Position numbers and translations under genes: made by a program. The notes beneath the pieces are model-generated. The model ran no database searches and had not been told where the DNA came from. It was given only the letters and a program-made list of their open reading frames with translations. From Desulfovibrio desulfuricans DSM 642 (GTDB lineage: Bacteria; Desulfobacterota; Desulfovibrionia; Desulfovibrionales; Desulfovibrionaceae), in NCBI RefSeq assembly GCF_000420465.1, contig NZ_ATUZ01000015.1, forward strand, positions 1 through 64,000: a stretch of DNA of 64,000 nt, written 5' to 3'. Below are positions 52,887 to 62,046 of this stretch, piece after piece; position 1 is the first letter of the stretch; each line of letters starts with the position of its first letter.

Positions 52887-53113
52887 TCGATCTTGCCTTC
52901 CCCAAGGCTCATGAGGTCTGCAACGGTGTTCACGTCTTTATATTGCGAAAACCGGGTTTTTACCCCAAGTTCTTTGTCAAACAGGGCAATGCACGACATG
53001 ATCGACAAAGAATCCCATTCCTCCATTCCTGTGAGCTTTGTGTCGGGAGTAATCGGGGTGTCCGTCTGCAAAATATCTTGCAGAGTTGCAAAGAATTTTT
53101 TTTGCTCGAGCAT
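52883..53113 (-). CDS. Acyl carrier protein of the glycan cluster
   Basis: The 76-residue protein has a four-helix ACP pattern with the phosphopantetheine attachment site Ser35 in EEWDSLSIM. It differs from the housekeeping ACP (usual DSLD site and strongly acidic helix II), so it is a dedicated carrier. A strong AAGGAGG site precedes the ATG, which overlaps the KASIII stop codon. It would carry the acyl chain built by KASIII and reduced by the SDR. Confidence 0.9.
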   Translation of the reverse strand: MLEQKKFFATLQDILQTDTPITPDTKLTGMEEWDSLSIMSCIALFDKELGVKTRFSQYKDVNTVADLMSLGEGKIE

Positions 53114-54297
53114 TATAATTCCTCCTTGGGAGGGGGGGGCGTTTTTTTTCCTGTAATTTTGTTTTGCCAGTAGGCCAGGTATTCTTGCTGCGTCATGGTA
53201 TCTGCTGGGGGATCAAAATCAGAAACACCCGTACAGACAATGTTGTCTGTATCCATAATGGCGGATGCCCAGGCAAGCCCTACGCCGAATCCGCACAGCA
53301 TCAGGCGCTGTTTTTTACTGAACTCAATCTCCTGCCACGCATCGCACAACGCTGTTGGTATGGAGGCTGCGGCAGTGTTGCCGAATTTGCTGAAAGCCCC
53401 CATTATTGTCTTTTGCTGTGAAAAACCAGCAGCTTCCGCAATCATGGACATGATCTGCTTGTTAGCCTGATGGGGTACAAACCAGTCGATGTCTTCCGCG
53501 TTCATGCCTGCCCAGGCGAGTGTTTCAATGATATGCGGCGGAACCGTGTTGACCGTAAAGTCAAAGATGGCGCCGCCATCCATAAAAATGTTTGTCAGTC
53601 GCCAGGGCGTGCCGTTGGGGTCGTGCAGATACTCGCAGTATGCGGCATAGTCTTCAACATTTTTGGGCAGGGGCAACCTGTAGCCGCCAGCGGGAATCAT
53701 CAGGGATTCTGCGCCGCCGCCATCAGAACCCAGAGAGAACCACGACCGCCTCTCGATCTCTGAATACTCCACAATGGTGGCGCTGCCTGCATCGCCGAAA
53801 ACCGGTGTGACTACCCGGTTGTCTCTGTCAAGCGTCTGGCACATGCCGTCGCCCACCAGCAAGAGCACCCGTGAGGCTGCTCGGCTTTCTACCAGAGAGA
53901 AAGCAAGCCAAAGACCGTAAACGTAGCCGGAACAGCCCTGATTTACGTCAAAAGCTGCACAGTGTTGCGAAAGGCCCAGCTTTTTTTGAAGAATGCAGGC
54001 TGTCGCGGGCAGTATGTGGTCGGGCCGTTGAGTCAAAAATATGATGGCATCAATTGACGTACGCTCGATTTTCATATTGCTGAAAAGGATTTCAGCCGCC
54101 TGACGGCTCAAATCGGAAGGCGTAATACCAGGTTGAGACACTCGACGGCAATCCATGCCCACTATTTTGGTCATCCGGTTGGCTTTTTTAATATCGCCAT
54201 TAAAATATTGCAGTTCATCTTCAAGGCGGATTTCGTCTTTGGGAACTACGGTATGTATGCCGGAAATTTTTGCATGAAAAAATTGTGATTGCGCCAT
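53113..54297 (-). CDS. 3-oxoacyl-ACP synthase III (KASIII/FabH-like)
   Basis: The 394-residue protein is longer than typical FabH (about 320). It has a complete triad: Cys122 in NQGCSGYVYG, His276 in VPHQANK and Asn307 in FGNTAAAS. KASIII condenses acetyl-CoA or another acyl-CoA with malonyl-ACP. The extra length is at the N-terminus and in a C-terminal tail ending in a proline- and lysine-rich stretch. Within the cluster it probably primes a short 3-oxoacyl chain on the adjacent ACP. Related KASIII-ACP-reductase sets occur in flagellin-glycan islands of Pseudomonas. Confidence 0.92.
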   Translation of the reverse strand: MAQSQFFHAKISGIHTVVPKDEIRLEDELQYFNGDIKKANRMTKIVGMDCRRVSQPGITPSDLSRQAAEILFSNMKIERTSIDAIIFLTQRPDHILPATACILQKKLGLSQHCAAFDVNQGCSGYVYGLWLAFSLVESRAASRVLLLVGDGMCQTLDRDNRVVTPVFGDAGSATIVEYSEIERRSWFSLGSDGGGAESLMIPAGGYRLPLPKNVEDYAAYCEYLHDPNGTPWRLTNIFMDGGAIFDFTVNTVPPHIIETLAWAGMNAEDIDWFVPHQANKQIMSMIAEAAGFSQQKTIMGAFSKFGNTAAASIPTALCDAWQEIEFSKKQRLMLCGFGVGLAWASAIMDTDNIVCTGVSDFDPPADTMTQQEYLAYWQNKITGKKTPPPPKEEL

Positions 54298-54300
54298 AAT

Positions 54301-55392
54301 CTAACCTTCCAGGCAATGGTTGATGCAGTGCGCGATGCGCTCTACAATTTCTTCCTCCAGCCCCGCATAGAGAGGGAGGCAAAGAACCCTGCGCGCTACG
54401 CTTTCTGCCACAGGACACGGCAATGCATTTTTGATGTAGGGCAGCGTGTTCAATGACGGATAAAAGTACCGCCTGGGGAAAATATTATCCTTGGCAAGGG
54501 TATGCACAATTCGTTCCAAAATTTTTTCATCATCAAGAATTACGGGGTAATATGCATGATTCCAAATCAGGCCCTGGCGCAGGGCCGGTCGTCGCAACCC
54601 CTTGTCTGGCAGAAGGGCATCATACATTGCACTAACAATGCTGCGTTCTGCAATATTTTCACGCACTTTATCAAGAATGCACAAGCCCATTGCGGCATGC
54701 AGCTCGGAAAGTTTGGCGTTTATACCAAGCCGGAAGTGCTGATTCCCCTGATGCCCATAGGCGCGCATCAGCAGAAAGGCATTGCGTGCTTCATCTGTTT
54801 GGGTGACAAGGCAACCGCCTTCTACAGTATTGAACACCTTGGTTGCGTGAAAGCTGCATGCAGCGGCGTCCCCATAGCTTAATAAGCTGCGGTTGTTGTA
54901 AGAAGCGCCAAACGAATGCGCTGCATCATACAGGATGCGCAGGTCGTGATTTTTAGCCAGTGCATCAAGTGAATCTACATCGCAGATATTGCCGTAAATG
55001 TGTACTGGAAGAATGCCAGCAGTCTCTGGAGTAAGCCTTTCAGCAATACTTTTTGGATCAATGCAACATGTTTCCTCGTCAATGTCGGCAAATACGACGG
55101 TGCAACCTTCCCATAGCAATGCTGAAAGCGTTGCAACATAGGTAAAGGGTGTCGTGATGACTGTTTTGCCCGCCATGCCAAGTACATGCAGGCCCAGCTG
55201 CAAGGCTATGGTGCCGTTTGCGCATACATTGACTCGTGGCGTTTCCAGAAACTGGGCGAGCCGAATCTCCAATTCTTGTGAAAGGGGGCCATGATTTGTC
55301 AAATGCTGGGAAGCAAAGATTCGCGAAACATAGGCAGCATATTCTTGCTCTGTTGGCATCAGTGGACGCGTGACGTAACAAGGAGTGTTCAT
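54301..55392 (-). CDS. DegT/DnrJ/EryC1/StrS-family sugar aminotransferase (VioA-like)
   Basis: The 363-residue PLP enzyme has the Schiff-base Lys185 in SFHATKVFNTVEGG, the PLP-contacting Asp156 in DAAHSFGA, and a typical PFTYVAT substrate loop. Family members add an amino group to a nucleotide-linked keto-sugar. Resemblance to VioA/FdtB-type enzymes suggests a dTDP-4-amino-4,6-dideoxyhexose, though UDP sugars are possible. It is the first gene of the leftward glycan operon. The dTDP-sugar synthases (RmlA/RmlB) that would supply the substrate are not in the window. Confidence 0.9.
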   Translation of the reverse strand: MNTPCYVTRPLMPTEQEYAAYVSRIFASQHLTNHGPLSQELEIRLAQFLETPRVNVCANGTIALQLGLHVLGMAGKTVITTPFTYVATLSALLWEGCTVVFADIDEETCCIDPKSIAERLTPETAGILPVHIYGNICDVDSLDALAKNHDLRILYDAAHSFGASYNNRSLLSYGDAAACSFHATKVFNTVEGGCLVTQTDEARNAFLLMRAYGHQGNQHFRLGINAKLSELHAAMGLCILDKVRENIAERSIVSAMYDALLPDKGLRRPALRQGLIWNHAYYPVILDDEKILERIVHTLAKDNIFPRRYFYPSLNTLPYIKNALPCPVAESVARRVLCLPLYAGLEEEIVERIAHCINHCLEG

Positions 55393-56774
55393 ATGAACCC
55401 CGATATTTTGCGGGTAAAACTGCTAGCCTTCCCCTGTGTAGACGGGGAAAGATAAATTATGTCTGACTTGCATTATTGAGCGAACGCCCACTTTTCGCAA
55501 AGGGTATAGGCCTGAAAGACACCGCGCCACTTCAATGGAGCATGCTTTTTCCTGCCAAGTCTCTTCGCTATGGACACCCCTATTGTATTCTTGCTGCTTT
55601 TGAGATTCATCATTGGCGGGATGCATATTTGCAAACCAAGGTCGTCATATCTGCCGATGTCCCATATCCCTCCACGCCATGCAGGGTGATATCCAATTCC
55701 TTTTAATTGTCCCAAAACTGTCATCCCGTCTATTGGTGGCTGGCGATATATGGTATCCGTCTATTGTTGATAGCAAAAAAAAGATGCCATAAAATCAATA
55801 TCTAGACAATCTTGTGACTGCACCATTTGAAAATATGTCTTTGTGATTATTTCGAGGGGAATGAATTTCTGATCGTTAGCCGTGATCCGGGGGGGCTGCT
55901 GGCCTACAGGCAAAAGAATTGCGTTAATCCGGTATGTTGATTTGTTCTTTTTTTACCACACCCTTGCAAAATTCAGATATTTGATGTGCGTCTGTTGGCA
56001 ACCGAGGTGGAAATTTTTTAAAAAAAAGTAGCACGTTTTTTGAAAAGCAATACTAATTGTCGTGCCAGAGAACGGGCCTGAACCTCTTTAGGCGGGTTGT
56101 ACAATGTTACCATGGACAATGCGCAAGGTGCACACAAGGCCCGCGGGGTATCTGCCTCCATTGAAAACGAGCAGCAGAATTATTGTTTTTAAAATTTTTC
56201 TCACGGGCAGCATGCCCGTGCAATCTTTGTCTGCGGCGCGCTGAGAGCAATCTTGGGGCGCTTTTTGTTTGGGGTAGTTGAAATGTTTTATGCGACATTT
56301 AAGCGTGTTATCGCATAGCAGAGGCTTTTTGTGGGTAGTCTGTATATTCTGTGCATTAGCCGCATGTATTGAATTTTTGGTTGTGCAAAATTGATCTTTT
56401 TGGTGGTAAATTGAAGATTGATAGCTAACTATTCTTTATAATGTAACATATGTATTTAATGTGGTGGTTGTTATATGGATATATTATGTTAAACTATTGT
56501 TATAAAATATTGTTATTGCATGATAAAAAAATTCATTTAACTTCTAATGTTATCATGGCTTATGCCGATATGTTTGATATTGTGCAGTTTATATTGACTT
56601 CAAGAGTAGTTTGTTGTTTGTATTTATATAAATTTTTACCTTGATCGATAGTAAAAGTGCTGGTTCTAGCAATATGTTTGATCCTGTGTCTGTTTTTCAA
56701 TTATTTTGAGGCGCATCTTTAGTGATGCAGGTTTGATGCCCTAATGTTTTGTGATTCGCAATTGTGGGGGACTT
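55393..56774. other. 1.4-kb AT-rich intergenic region, possible remnants
   Basis: This gap holds the promoter region of the leftward glycan operon and of the rightward chemoreceptor gene. The most gene-like frame is 55473-55724 (minus; QLKGIGYHPAWRGGIW, then DIGRYDDLGLQIC). It ends normally but has no ribosome site and no recognised family, so it may be the tail of a decayed gene. A 7-bp hairpin (CACGGGC/GCCCGTG) lies at about 56203-56221. The right third is very AT-rich. No promoter could be placed with confidence. Confidence 0.5.
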
Positions 56775-58592
56775 ATGAGTATCAAGCTGAAAGTTTTGCT
56801 TCTATCAATACTCGGGCCAACGCTTCTTGCCATCCTGGTCTTTGCGTACGCAATGCAGAGCATATGGAAGTCTGAAGAAGAGGCTGTCCTTCAATCAGCA
56901 CGCGGCATTGTCAGCATGGCGGAATCGGCACGCCAGGAAATGGCCCTTAAGTTCAATGGTGTCATCAAGCCGCTTGATGAAATTTCGCGCGATAAACTTG
57001 TTGATGCCGTGCCGATCATCACGGCCATAAAAATGGCGCGGCAAAATGCGAGCAAGCTTGGTTACCGGTTTCGTGTGCCCAAATATTCCCCGCGCAATCC
57101 AGAAAACACGCCCAACGAGCTGGAAAAATCCGCTCTGGACAAAATCAAGTCGCAGGGCCTCACTGAGCTTGTGGTGCGACAGCCCGACGCCATCCATTAT
57201 TTTAAGCCAATAGCTCTGACCGCAGAGTGCATGTACTGTCATGGCGACCCAAAGGGTGCGCCTGACCCCATTGGCGGCATCAAGGAGGGCTGGAAGGAAG
57301 GCGAAATCCATGGGGCGTTTGAAATTATTTATTCTCTTGATCTTGCCGTTGAAAGAACCAGAAAAGCTGCTGTCGCTATTGGAACAGAAACAGTTGTCAT
57401 ACTGATTTTAATTGTATGCGCGGTCTGGTTTATCATGCGCAACAGTCTTGTAAATCCTCTTTTGCGGCTTCAGATATTCGCCCGGCAGGTTTCTGAGGGG
57501 GAACTGGATACGCAGCCCAAGGGCTCCTTTAAGGCGGAATTGCAGGCTCTGGAGCGCTCTCTGACAGCCATGGTGTCCCGCCTGAAAGAAAAGATACTCT
57601 TTTCCGAGCAAAAAACGGCAGAAGCCGAAGAGTCTGAAGCCCGAGCAACGCAGCATGCCCAGGAAGCGTCCGCTGCCAGGGACGATGCTCTTAAATCGCG
57701 TGCTGCGGGCATGGTTGAAGCTGCCAACATGCTTGATGGTGTTGTCGGTTCCGTTACCTCGGCATCTCAGGAAATTTCAGCCCAGGTTGAGCAATCCAGC
57801 AATTTTGCCTTGAGCCTCTCAAACAGCATGAATTCTGTTGCCGCTGCCATGGAGCAGATGAATACCTCTGTTCATGAGGTATCAACCAATGCGGCGCAAG
57901 CTTCATCTTCGTCTGAACTGGTAAAAGTCAATGCGAATAAGGAGCTTGGCGAAGTTCGTATCATGGTTGAAGCCATCAAGTCCGTGCAGACCATGGCAAA
58001 CAGCCTGAAGACCGGAATGAGCGAGCTGGGGCATCAGGCAGAAGACATTGGCAAAATTATGAATGTCATCAACGACATTGCAGATCAGACCAACCTGCTG
58101 GCCCTGAACGCAGCCATTGAAGCCGCCAGAGCGGGGGATGCAGGCAGGGGCTTTGCCGTGGTTGCGGACGAAGTTCGCAAACTTGCAGAAAAAACCATGC
58201 TGGCCGTAACGGAGGTGGGCGATGCCATCAAGGCCGTGCAGCAGGGAACGCGAAACAATGTCGACAGCGTTGATGCGGCTGTGGAGGCCATTTCAAAGGT
58301 CAACGGCATGGCCGAGGGAACAGGGGAATCCATCAGCCAGATCACACTCCATGTGAACGAAATGGCTGGGCAGATTCAGGTCATTGCCCGCGCAGTGGAT
58401 GAGCAGACGCACGCTTCTGCTGAAATAACGCAATCCATCTCTGCGGCAGATCAGAATACGTCCGAGACTTCGGCGGCGCTTCAGGAGATATCAACGGCAC
58501 TGATTGACCTTTCGCAGCAGAGTCAGGTTCTTGAGTCTCTTATTACCAAACTGCGGAATGGTGCAAAGCAGATTACGGCAAAGCTTGATTAG
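56775..58592 (+). CDS. Methyl-accepting chemotaxis protein with a c-type-haem Tll0287-like sensor domain
   Basis: The start at 56775 ([14 protein letters not shown]) has GGGGG five bases upstream. The 605-residue receptor has an N-terminal membrane segment, a periplasmic domain of about 165 residues, and a second membrane segment (about 199-221). HAMP follows, then a cytoplasmic signalling domain with the conserved tip [15 protein letters not shown] and [16 protein letters not shown]. The periplasmic domain ends with C152-M-Y-C155-H156, a CxxCH haem c site inside a DUF3365/Tll0287-like domain. D. vulgaris DcrA is a precedent for a haem-c chemoreceptor. It probably senses oxygen or redox potential. 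Confidence 0.92.
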   Translation: MSIKLKVLLLSILGPTLLAILVFAYAMQSIWKSEEEAVLQSARGIVSMAESARQEMALKFNGVIKPLDEISRDKLVDAVPIITAIKMARQNASKLGYRFRVPKYSPRNPENTPNELEKSALDKIKSQGLTELVVRQPDAIHYFKPIALTAECMYCHGDPKGAPDPIGGIKEGWKEGEIHGAFEIIYSLDLAVERTRKAAVAIGTETVVILILIVCAVWFIMRNSLVNPLLRLQIFARQVSEGELDTQPKGSFKAELQALERSLTAMVSRLKEKILFSEQKTAEAEESEARATQHAQEASAARDDALKSRAAGMVEAANMLDGVVGSVTSASQEISAQVEQSSNFALSLSNSMNSVAAAMEQMNTSVHEVSTNAAQASSSSELVKVNANKELGEVRIMVEAIKSVQTMANSLKTGMSELGHQAEDIGKIMNVINDIADQTNLLALNAAIEAARAGDAGRGFAVVADEVRKLAEKTMLAVTEVGDAIKAVQQGTRNNVDSVDAAVEAISKVNGMAEGTGESISQITLHVNEMAGQIQVIARAVDEQTHASAEITQSISAADQNTSETSAALQEISTALIDLSQQSQVLESLITKLRNGAKQITAKLD

Positions 58593-58807
58593 CGGTGCGC
58601 AAACAGCGCGGAAAGGCCGCGTTTGCCACTGGTTTTTTATTTGCATGGTCATAAGCTCGGGCGGGCAAAGCATATTCGCCTCCAGAACGCCAACAGTTTG
58701 CAAACAACGATTGAGCGCGTTTCTGGGGACGGCGCATTGCCCGCCTTTACTTTGCCTCAGGCATGCGGAATTGCGGAGTACAGGTCTGTGCTATATACTC
58801 CCGCTCT

Positions 58808-60463
58808 ATGATTATTCTTGGCGACAGAGACATCAAGACGCTCCTTCTGGATCTGGCGCAACAGCGCGCAGTGGAAGACGTGCTTTCGCTGGCTGTTAAA
58901 AGCCTCGGCACCGCGTGCGATTCCGCGCTGGTACGCATATGGCTTGTGGAACCGGACACCGCCTGTCCCACATGCGCGGACAAGTCAATCTGCGCGGGCC
59001 GGGGCCGATGCCTGCACCTCAAGGCCAGCTACGGCAAATCCCGCACCGATGGCAGGCTGTGGACAGAAACGGAACTGTCTGGATTTTATCGCTTTCCCCT
59101 TGGCAGTCGAAAGGTAGGGGCCATAGCTCTGACCAACAAACCGCTTGAGGTTGCCCGCATTGACGGCACGGAACCCTGGATCGCCGACCCGCAATGGATC
59201 GAGCGGGAGGGCATTGTTAGTTTTGCCGGGCAGCCCCTTGTTTGCCGGGGGGAAACTCTTGGGGTCATAGCGGTTTTTTCGCGCGGCATGCTCGAAGCGG
59301 GCACCCTTGAACTGTTGCGCATGGTTGCCGATCATATCGCCTACGCCATTGCCAATGCGCGTCTTTTTGAAATAGCCGATGCCAGCAACCAGAAAAAAGA
59401 GCTGGAAAACGCTCACCTGCGCGAAGAACTCTGCGAAGCGCGCAAATTTACGGGCATAATCGGCGAAAGCGCCGCAATCAAGGAACTCCGCGAACAGATT
59501 CAGATTGTCGGCGATACGGAAGCAACCGTACTCATTCAAGGCGATTCCGGCACGGGCAAAGAACTTGTCGCCCATGAGCTGCACAAGCACAGCAAAAGAA
59601 GAAACAGCCCGTTTATCAAGATAAACTGCGCCGCAATCCCGCAGCACCTTTTTGAAAGCGAATTTTTTGGTCATGCCAAAGGGGCTTTCACTGGCGCGAT
59701 CAACGACCATATGGGATTTTTTCAACTGGCTGACGGCGGGACTCTTTTTCTTGATGAAATTGCCGAGATCCCGCTGGAGCTTCAAGGCAAGCTGTTGCGG
59801 GTCATACAGGACGGAGAGTTCAGGAGAGTCGGCGAAGGTAAAAGCCGACACACCGATGTGCGGATCATCGCCGCCACAAATAAAAATCTGAAGCAGGCCA
59901 TCCAGAACAAGACATTCAGGGACGATCTTTATTACCGCCTGCAAGTCTTCCCCATCCTCATGCCAGGCCTTAAAGAGCGGGAGGAAGACATCCCCCTGTT
60001 GGTGCGGCATTTTATTGGCATTTTTTGCAAAAAAAATAACCGTTGCGCCTTTGACCTGACGGAAGAACAGATGCTCAGGTTGCGGCACTATAGCTGGCCG
60101 GGCAACATCAGGGAATTACAGAATTTCGTTGAACGAATGGTCATCACCGGACGGCCAGAGCAGGCTCTGACCTATCTTGCCCTTTGCGGGCCAGCAGATC
60201 AGGCGGGAAAAAATAGCGGCGAGACTGCTGCTGGCCCGCAAAAGATTTTGACGGAAAGGCAGATGCGGCACATGGAAAAAGCCAATCTGAAAGCCGCGCT
60301 GGAACGGACAAACTGGCTCATATACGGAAACCGGGGCGCTGCGGCCTTGTTGGGGATAAAACCAACAACACTTATTTCCCGGCTCAAACGGTTTGATCTG
60401 TATAAGCTCCGCCCGGCATCCATATCCTTTGACGAGCCAAAGGATTTTTCCGGGGCCGATTAA
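58808..60463 (+). CDS. Sigma-54-dependent transcriptional activator with a cysteine-rich GAF domain
   Basis: The ATG at 58808 (MIILGDRDIKTLLLDL) is preferred over a start 15 codons earlier. The 551-residue protein has a GAF domain (about 15-190) with four clustered cysteines C53-x2-C56-x5-C62-x5-C68. The AAA+ domain has Walker A GDSGTGKE (245-252), the sigma-54 contact GAFTGA (292-297) and LADGGTLFLDEI. A Fis-type helix-turn-helix closes the protein (NRGAAALLGIKPTTLISRL). The cysteine set may bind an iron-sulfur cluster or zinc for redox sensing. It is convergent with dsrABD. Its targets are not evident in the window. Confidence 0.92.
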   Translation: MIILGDRDIKTLLLDLAQQRAVEDVLSLAVKSLGTACDSALVRIWLVEPDTACPTCADKSICAGRGRCLHLKASYGKSRTDGRLWTETELSGFYRFPLGSRKVGAIALTNKPLEVARIDGTEPWIADPQWIEREGIVSFAGQPLVCRGETLGVIAVFSRGMLEAGTLELLRMVADHIAYAIANARLFEIADASNQKKELENAHLREELCEARKFTGIIGESAAIKELREQIQIVGDTEATVLIQGDSGTGKELVAHELHKHSKRRNSPFIKINCAAIPQHLFESEFFGHAKGAFTGAINDHMGFFQLADGGTLFLDEIAEIPLELQGKLLRVIQDGEFRRVGEGKSRHTDVRIIAATNKNLKQAIQNKTFRDDLYYRLQVFPILMPGLKEREEDIPLLVRHFIGIFCKKNNRCAFDLTEEQMLRLRHYSWPGNIRELQNFVERMVITGRPEQALTYLALCGPADQAGKNSGETAAGPQKILTERQMRHMEKANLKAALERTNWLIYGNRGAAALLGIKPTTLISRLKRFDLYKLRPASISFDEPKDFSGAD

Positions 60464-60481
60464 TTTACGCAGTTCCCTATG

Positions 60482-60531
60482 AAAAAAGGCGAAGTTCCGG
60501 CGGCAATGGCGTGCTCCGAAACTTCGCCTTT
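60482..60531 (-). terminator. Rho-independent terminator of dsrABD
   Basis: AAAGGCGAAGTT pairs with AACTTCGCCTTT. Read leftward, the stem is followed by a run of six T. It lies 66 bp after the dsrD stop codon. Read rightward, the T-run is short, so it may also partly stop the convergent activator transcript. Confidence 0.88.
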
Positions 60532-60596
60532 CATGTCATCTGCCTGCAGTGCAGATCAGCTCAGCGAGGTGCGGGATTGTGGAGGAACGGCATTTC

Positions 60597-60827
60597 CTAT
60601 CCCTCGCCCTCGGCCTGGCTTTGCTTTCCAGCCCCCTTGAGGCCGTACATGGTTGTACTGCCTGAGGACCAAAATTCCATCACTTCGCATTGCACCATTG
60701 AAGTCAGAATTTTTTTTACTTCTCTGGGGCCTTTTTCAGGAAAAATTTCCAGAAAATCTTTGAAGTAAAATTTGGTCTTGTTTTTCTCGCTGATGAAATC
60801 AACGATTTTTTGTTGATCCGGCGTCAT
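60597..60827 (-). CDS. dsrD: DsrD, small activator of dissimilatory sulfite reductase
   Basis: The ATG at 60827 (MTPDQQKIVDF) follows GAGG. The longer frame overlaps the intergenic hairpin. The 76-residue winged-helix protein matches D. vulgaris DsrD, including REVKKILTSMVQCEV and the nearly invariant EFWSSGSTTMYGLKGAGKQ. DsrD stimulates sulfite reduction by DsrAB. It is the third gene of the operon, 55 bp after dsrB, from which a GC-rich hairpin separates it. Confidence 0.97.
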   Translation of the reverse strand: MTPDQQKIVDFISEKNKTKFYFKDFLEIFPEKGPREVKKILTSMVQCEVMEFWSSGSTTMYGLKGAGKQSQAEGEG

Positions 60828-60846
60828 GGTAACCTCATTGTGCCTT

Positions 60847-60874
60847 GGCACCCCGCAGAGGGAAGCGGGGTGCC
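60847..60874 (-). ncRNA. Intercistronic hairpin between dsrB and dsrD
   Basis: A perfect 10-bp stem, GGCACCCCGC / GCGGGGTGCC, with an 8-nt loop fills most of the 55-bp gap between dsrB and dsrD. No T-run follows on the coding strand, so it is not a normal terminator. It may stabilise the dsrAB mRNA 3' end or adjust the relative amounts of DsrAB and DsrD. Confidence 0.6.
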
Positions 60875-60882
60875 CCAGGCTG

Positions 60883-62028
60883 TTAGAACTTGAACTGCGT
60901 GCTCTGACGCCACGTGTAGTAGGCGGGATCACGGAAGTCGTCGATAAGGTGGTGGGTGAATTCAAGGCCGGTCATCTTGAAGAAGGTTTCCCAGCCGATG
61001 CGTTCAGCCCAGTCGCCCAGACGTTCGTACTTGTTGGCGTTGGCCGCGTACACATCCACAATATGCTTGATGGTTTTGGTCAGTGTGGGCCAGCGGGGCG
61101 GTTCGTTGGGGATGTAGCCCACAACGACCTTGGAGAACTTGGGCATGCTGATGCGGTTGGAAACCTTGCCGCCGACCATGATGGCAACGCCGTCGCCCTC
61201 GGCATCCGAAATGGGCAGCGCGGGGCACATCGTGTAGCAGTTGCCGCAGTACATGCAGCGGTCTTCCTTGATGGCGATGGAGTTCACCTTTTTGCCGTTA
61301 TGTTCCACCTTGGTGGGGCGCACAGCGGCGGTGGGGCAAGCGGAAACCGCCAGCGGAATTTCGCAGAGCTGGTCAGCCCATTCGTGGTCGACCATGGGGG
61401 GCTTGCGGTGAATACCCACAAGGCCGATGTCCGAGCAGTGCACAGCGCCGCACATGTTGATGCAGCAGGCAAGGGCGATACGCACCGGGGCGGGCATGCG
61501 CATGTCTTTAAACTCTTCAAAGAGGGCGTCCATAACAGCCTTGACCGGGCCGGAGGCGTCGGTCGCGGGGGTGTGGCAGTGCAGCCAGCCCTGAGTGTGC
61601 ACCATGTTGCTGATGCCGGCGCCGGTGCCGCCCACGGGGAACTTGAACGAGCCGCCGTCAAACTTGCGGCTGTTCAGGTCGTCGCGCAGAGCCACCATGG
61701 TGGCCTTGTCTTCCACCATGAATTCGATGTTGCTGCGCGTTGTCCAGCGCAAATGACCGCCGCAATACTTGTCGGCAATATCGCACAGCTCACGGATGTG
61801 GGTGATGGACATGGTACGGGTGCCGCCAATGCGCACCGTGTAGCAGGTTTCGCCGCTTTCGGCCACGTGTACGAGCACGCCGGGCTCCAGAATTTCGTGG
61901 TAGAGCCATTTGCCAAAGTTTCTGGCAATTACCGGCGGAAAGAATTCATTATATTTGCGGGGGCCAATATCGCTGATACGGCCTTCCATCGGTTTTGCGG
62001 GATTGTACCCGGAAGAAATAAAAGCCAT
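60883..62028 (-). CDS. dsrB: Dissimilatory sulfite reductase, beta subunit
   Basis: The 381-residue subunit carries the catalytically active sirohaem of DsrAB, which reduces sulfite with DsrC as co-substrate in the cytoplasm. The sirohaem-cluster cysteines lie in [18 protein letters not shown] and upstream. A ferredoxin domain holds [10 protein letters not shown] and [12 protein letters not shown] for an extra [4Fe-4S] cluster. Length and motifs match D. vulgaris DsrB. A GGGGGAGAAG site precedes the ATG, 18 bp after dsrA. Confidence 0.98.
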   Translation of the reverse strand: MAFISSGYNPAKPMEGRISDIGPRKYNEFFPPVIARNFGKWLYHEILEPGVLVHVAESGETCYTVRIGGTRTMSITHIRELCDIADKYCGGHLRWTTRSNIEFMVEDKATMVALRDDLNSRKFDGGSFKFPVGGTGAGISNMVHTQGWLHCHTPATDASGPVKAVMDALFEEFKDMRMPAPVRIALACCINMCGAVHCSDIGLVGIHRKPPMVDHEWADQLCEIPLAVSACPTAAVRPTKVEHNGKKVNSIAIKEDRCMYCGNCYTMCPALPISDAEGDGVAIMVGGKVSNRISMPKFSKVVVGYIPNEPPRWPTLTKTIKHIVDVYAANANKYERLGDWAERIGWETFFKMTGLEFTHHLIDDFRDPAYYTWRQSTQFKF

Positions 62029-62046
62029 GTTCTTCTCCCCCTTTGA

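Noticed and set aside
55473-55724. Possible small leftward gene upstream of the glycan operon
   Set aside because: The frame looks somewhat protein-like, but it lacks a ribosome site and a recognised family. It is recorded only as a possible remnant.
20193-56221. Shared 15-mer TCACGGGCAGCATGC at about 20193 and 56202
   Set aside because: The match is short, the flanks are unrelated and one copy is part of a local hairpin. It is likely coincidence.
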